64,000 bases of DNA from the NCBI RefSeq assembly GCF_013416525.1, contig NZ_JACCEM010000001.1, positions 434,001-498,000 of the forward strand, in the 5' to 3' direction. Numbering within the stretch: position 1 is the stretch's first letter; each line of letters opens with the position of its first letter. Shown piece after piece: positions 61,000 through 64,000 of this stretch. The translations under genes and the position numbers were made by a program. Origin of the DNA: Parapusillimonas granuli (GTDB lineage Bacteria > Pseudomonadota > Gammaproteobacteria > Burkholderiales > Burkholderiaceae_B). Under the pieces are notes generated by a model. It saw only the letters and a program-made list of their open reading frames with translations, did no database searches and had not been told where the DNA came from.

Positions 61000-62331
61000 T
61001 CAGGGGCGATCGCCCAGCAGGCCGCGCAGCCGGGCGATCAGGGCGCGGACCTCGGCCTCTTCGGCCGGGTCGGCGCAGCCCAGCACCTTGGCTTCGATCT
61101 GTTCGGGCGCCAGGGGCAACTGGGCGTGCCCGACGGCGAAACGAATGGGCCCGCTATCGAGCACGGTCTGATTCTTCAGGGTGATGCACACGCGGTCGGT
61201 ATAGGCGAAGCTGGGCTCGATGGGGCATTGCGAGTCCAGCTCCTGCATGCGCACCCTGGGCATCAGGCCTCGCACGGCGGGGTCGGACAAGGTCTCCGCG
61301 CTCAGATGCCGCAAGCCGACCTCGCCGAAGGCCAGGGCGCAGGCGCAAGCGAAGGGCATGCTGAACTTGGCTTCCAGCGGGCCCGCCGGACGTTCGTATT
61401 TCAATACCCGCGCGTTGGTGACGCTGACGTGGGCGTCGATGCGCTCGACGTCTGCGGGCCGCAGCCCGTGCCGGTTCCTGAGGCCGATCACGCCGTCTAT
61501 GACCCGGTGCATGGCATAGCAGACGGGGTATTTCTTTACGCTCGGGCGCACTTGGCTGATGGCGAGTTCGCCGGTTTCGAAGAAGGGCGTTTGCCGATCG
61601 GGCGGCCGCTCCGATGAAAGAGCGGTCAGCAAGCCGGTGGGGCCGTCCAGGGCGTCCATGGACGCCGTCATGCCCAGCAGGGCGAGGTCGACGGCGCTAA
61701 TGGCTTGTTCGGCGGCCCAGCCTGCATGCAGGGGCTTGGTCATGGAGCCGAAGTTGGCGACCAGGCCGGACGCGCGGCTGGCGGCGATGCCCAGGGCATG
61801 GGCGGTTACGTCGGGCGCGGTATTGCGCAGGGCGCATAGCGCGGCGGCGGCGCCCATCGTCCCCAGGACGGCGGTCGGATGCCACCCTTTCACGTGCAGG
61901 GGGTCGGGCAGCCGCCGCAGCAAGTCGGCCCAGACCTGGTAGCCCTTTATATAGGCGCTCACCAGGGCGGGGCCGCGGGCGCCCGTGTGGTCCGATTCGG
62001 CGAGCAGCGCCGGCACCAGCACCACACTGGGGTGCCCGGCCAGCGCGACATCGTCCAGGTCGAGCGCATGGCCCGACACGGCATTCAGCATGGCGGCGGC
62101 CGCGACGCTGTGCCGCTCCTCGGAAAACAGCAGGCGCGCCGCCCGGTCGTTTCGATAGCGCTGATCCAGCCAGGCTGACAGTTGCCGCGTGACGGCCTCA
62201 TTGCGGCCCGACAATATGCAGCCCGCCGTGTCCAGGAACGCGACGAGCACGGTGTCGCGCAAGCTCGCGCCGATGCCCGCATGGATGTCCAATGCGATGA
62301 ATCGCGCCATTTGCTGAGCCAGGGTCGCCAT
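61000..62331 (-). CDS. MmgE/PrpD-family protein
   Basis: A 443-residue protein of the 2-methylcitrate dehydratase superfamily, which also includes cis-aconitate decarboxylase. Hallmarks: VLVAFLDTAGCILSGRNEAV, SGHALDLDDVALAGHPSVVL, KGWHPTAVLGTMGAAAALC, and FGSMTKPLHAGWAAEQAISA. It should be a dehydratase, decarboxylase or isomerase of a polycarboxylic acid. The ATG at 62331 lies 8 bases after the stop of the acyl-CoA dehydrogenase gene; the earlier ATG at 62439 overlaps that gene. It is the third gene of the set HMG-CoA lyase, dehydrogenase, MmgE/PrpD, and is convergent with the IclR gene. Confidence 0.9.
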   Translation of the reverse strand: MATLAQQMARFIALDIHAGIGASLRDTVLVAFLDTAGCILSGRNEAVTRQLSAWLDQRYRNDRAARLLFSEERHSVAAAAMLNAVSGHALDLDDVALAGHPSVVLVPALLAESDHTGARGPALVSAYIKGYQVWADLLRRLPDPLHVKGWHPTAVLGTMGAAAALCALRNTAPDVTAHALGIAASRASGLVANFGSMTKPLHAGWAAEQAISAVDLALLGMTASMDALDGPTGLLTALSSERPPDRQTPFFETGELAISQVRPSVKKYPVCYAMHRVIDGVIGLRNRHGLRPADVERIDAHVSVTNARVLKYERPAGPLEAKFSMPFACACALAFGEVGLRHLSAETLSDPAVRGLMPRVRMQELDSQCPIEPSFAYTDRVCITLKNQTVLDSGPIRFAVGHAQLPLAPEQIEAKVLGCADPAEEAEVRALIARLRGLLGDRP

Positions 62332-62339
62332 GTCGGACC

Positions 62340-63536
62340 TTAGAAGGAACGGGGCATGCCCAATACATGCTGCCCGATGTAAGACAGTATCAGGTTGGAG
62401 GAAACGGGCGCGATCTGCATGACGCGGCATTCGCGCCATTTCCGTTCCACGTCGTATTCGGCGGCATAGCCGAAGCCCCCGTGGGTTTGCATGCAGGCTT
62501 CGGCGGCATGCCAGGCGGCTTCCGACGCCAGCAGTTTGGCGATATTGGCGTCCTCGCCGCAGTCCAGGCCGGCGGCGAAACGGGCGGTTGCCTTGCGCAC
62601 CATCATTTCAGCCGCCTCGGTTTCCGCATAGGCGCGGGCAATGGGAAACTGCACGCCCTGGTTCTGGCCGATGGGGCGGCCGAACACGATCCGTTCATTG
62701 CCGTAGGCGGCGGCGGTCTTGATGAACCAGCGCGCGTCGCCTATGGCTTCCGATGCGCACAGTATCCGTTCCGCGTTCATGCCGTCCAGGATGTAGCGGA
62801 AACCCTTGCCTTCGCTGCCCACGAGATTGGCGGCCGGCACCACCAGGTTGTCGATGAAGACCTCGGTGGTGTTGTGGTTGATCATCGCCCGGATCGGCCG
62901 GATCTCGACGCCGCTGCCTTGCGCCGTCCGGAGGTCCACCAGGAACACCGAGATGCCGTCGGTCTTCTTCGAGACCTGTTCGGCGGGCGTGGTGCGCGCC
63001 AACAAAAGCATCAGGTCTGAATGGCGCGCGCGCGACGTCCAGACTTTCTGGCCGTTGATGATGTAGTTGTCGCCGTCGCGCACCGCGCGGGTCTTGATCT
63101 GGGTGGTGTCCGACCCCGTGGTGGGCTCGGTGATGCCGAAGGCCTGCAGGCGCAGCTTGCCGCTTGCGATGTCCGGCAGGTATTTTCTTTTCTGTTCCTC
63201 GCTGCCATGGCGCAGCAGCGTGCCCATGATGTACATCTGCGCGTGGCAGGCGCCGGCGTTGCATCCGGCCGCGTGTATTTCTTCCAGGATCACCGAGGCG
63301 GCGCGCAGGGGCAGCCCGCTGCCTCCGTATTCCTCGGGGATCAGGGCGCCCAGGTAGCCGGCCTCGGTCAGGGCCGCGACGAATTCCGATGGATAGCCCT
63401 GGCGTTCATCCAGGTCGCGCCAGTAGGCGCCGGGGAAATCGGCGCAGATCCGCCGCACGCTCGCGCGGATGTCGTCGTAGTCCATGCCGAGCTCGATGGA
63501 GACCTCGCGCGGCGCTTCGGTGTGTGGTGTGCTCAT
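62340..63536 (-). CDS. Acyl-CoA dehydrogenase with IVD-type catalytic base
   Basis: A 398-residue dehydrogenase: FGITEPTTGSDTTQIKTRA, NGQKVWTSRARHSD, MQTHGGFGYAAEYDVERKWRE. At the C-terminus, where most members carry catalytic Glu in YEGT, it has MQIAPVSSNLILSYI. A glutamate occurs instead in DGMNAERILCAS, the position used by isovaleryl-CoA dehydrogenase. A branched-chain substrate would fit the HMG-CoA lyase gene 17 bases upstream. The ATG at 63536 is chosen because the upstream open part is not protein-like. Confidence 0.9.
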   Translation of the reverse strand: MSTPHTEAPREVSIELGMDYDDIRASVRRICADFPGAYWRDLDERQGYPSEFVAALTEAGYLGALIPEEYGGSGLPLRAASVILEEIHAAGCNAGACHAQMYIMGTLLRHGSEEQKRKYLPDIASGKLRLQAFGITEPTTGSDTTQIKTRAVRDGDNYIINGQKVWTSRARHSDLMLLLARTTPAEQVSKKTDGISVFLVDLRTAQGSGVEIRPIRAMINHNTTEVFIDNLVVPAANLVGSEGKGFRYILDGMNAERILCASEAIGDARWFIKTAAAYGNERIVFGRPIGQNQGVQFPIARAYAETEAAEMMVRKATARFAAGLDCGEDANIAKLLASEAAWHAAEACMQTHGGFGYAAEYDVERKWRECRVMQIAPVSSNLILSYIGQHVLGMPRSF

Positions 63537-63553
63537 GATCAGCCTTTCCGGTA

Positions 63554-64000
63554 TCAAGAATGAACGGCGCGCGGCAGGCCCGCGCGCGACAATGCGCCAT
63601 GCAGCGGCTCGTGCGGCAGCAATTGCGCCAGCCAGCGGCGCACGGCCAGGAGCTTTTCCAGGTCGACGCCGGTGTCCACCCCGTATTCGTCGAGCAGGAA
63701 GCACAGGTCTTCCGTGGCGATGTTGCCGGTTGCGCCCGGGGCGAAAGGGCAGCCGCCCAGGCCGCCCAGCGACGCATCGAAGCGGGTCGCGCCGGCGTCC
63801 AGCGCGGCCAGGACATTGGCCATGCCCATGCCGCGCGTATCGTGGAAATGCGCGCCCAGGGGAAGGCCGCCCAACTCATTGCGCAGCCGGGTGAACAATT
63901 CGCGGACTTGGCGGGGGCCGGCGAAACCGACGGTGTCGCCCAGCGAGAGTTCGTCCACGCCCGCCGCCGCCAGCCCTTCCGCCAGCGACAGCACCAGCTC
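63554..64000 (-). CDS. Hydroxymethylglutaryl-CoA lyase, C-terminal part (partial at window edge)
   Basis: The 148 visible residues belong to an HMG-CoA-lyase-type aldolase; the gene enters from beyond 64000. Metal-site and signature sequences are present: ELSLGDTVGFAGP, GAHFHDTRGMGMANVLAAL and GGLGGCPFAPGATGN with the catalytic cysteine. It cleaves 3-hydroxy-3-methylglutaryl-CoA (or a close analogue) to acetyl-CoA and a keto acid. Its stop is 17 bases before the dehydrogenase start, so it leads the - strand operon seen here. Confidence 0.92.
   Translation of the reverse strand, partial: ELVLSLAEGLAAAGVDELSLGDTVGFAGPRQVRELFTRLRNELGGLPLGAHFHDTRGMGMANVLAALDAGATRFDASLGGLGGCPFAPGATGNIATEDLCFLLDEYGVDTGVDLEKLLAVRRWLAQLLPHEPLHGALSRAGLPRAVHS

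Noticed and set aside
1-64000. CRISPR arrays, tRNA/rRNA genes, riboswitches, replication origin, prophage
   Set aside because: No regular spaced repeats, no cloverleaf or rRNA-like stretches, no DnaA-box cluster and no phage genes were recognised by reading; a covariance-model search would be decisive.

Overview
The window looks like chromosomal DNA of a GC-rich betaproteobacterium of the family Alcaligenaceae (Bordetella/Achromobacter type). The main clue is the density of Bug-type periplasmic receptors for the tripartite-tricarboxylate transport superfamily: four intact genes and one fragment. Other clues are the many class III CoA-transferases, acyl-CoA dehydrogenases and CoA ligases, and Fur-box-like sites of the usual proteobacterial form. 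Genus assignment is inference. No tRNA, rRNA, CRISPR array or prophage was seen.

Layout. 1-1022: the end of an IS66-type transposase next to a 5'-truncated phosphodiesterase-like gene. 1220-5459: a + strand ABC importer of the iron(III)/2-aminoethylphosphonate type (fused permease, ATPase, binding protein). 5575-9894: a second, unrelated ABC importer on the - strand (PotD-like binding protein, two permeases, ATPase) ending in a Rid-family gene, with a divergent GntR regulator. 10913-13854: a NarL-type response regulator and a Bug receptor facing away from a soluble PAS histidine kinase. 13851-19230: a - strand acyl-CoA catabolic operon (dehydrogenase, ligase, two crotonase-fold enzymes). 19342-20397: a rearrangement scar made of pieces of an SDR, a Bug receptor and an IclR regulator, flanked by imperfect direct repeats. 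20406-23204: an IclR regulator divergent from a TauD-like dioxygenase and an alpha/beta hydrolase.

23225-40533 is the most unusual part. A - strand set (TPP enzyme, two Bug receptors) diverges from a + strand operon of a cytoplasmic GH105-like unsaturated glycuronyl hydrolase, two CoA-transferases, an acyl-CoA dehydrogenase, a CaiC-like ligase and a TetR regulator. A second divergent pair follows: SDR, cyclase, CoA ligase and GntR/UTRA on -, Bug receptor and acyl-CoA dehydrogenase on +. Both divergent promoter regions carry a similar 18-bp inverted repeat (CTA-N6-TAG core), so the two units may be one regulon for an unknown organic acid or glycoconjugate.

40550-49713: a tightly coupled siderophore-uptake operon (TonB receptor, binding protein, FecCD permease, ATPase, ferric-siderophore reductase, MFS exporter, small Trp-rich protein) with an AraC regulator and Fur-box-like sites. 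No siderophore biosynthesis genes are present. 49933-58140: nitroreductase-family enzyme, membrane diguanylate cyclase, OhrR/Ohr peroxide resistance, Tag glycosylase, DNA polymerase IV, MOSC protein, EamA exporter and an ArgD-like aminotransferase with an intrinsic terminator. 58186-60994: FAD aromatic hydroxylase with a DUF2783 partner and a divergent IclR regulator that seems to start at ATT. 61000-64000: MmgE/PrpD, acyl-CoA dehydrogenase and a partial HMG-CoA lyase.
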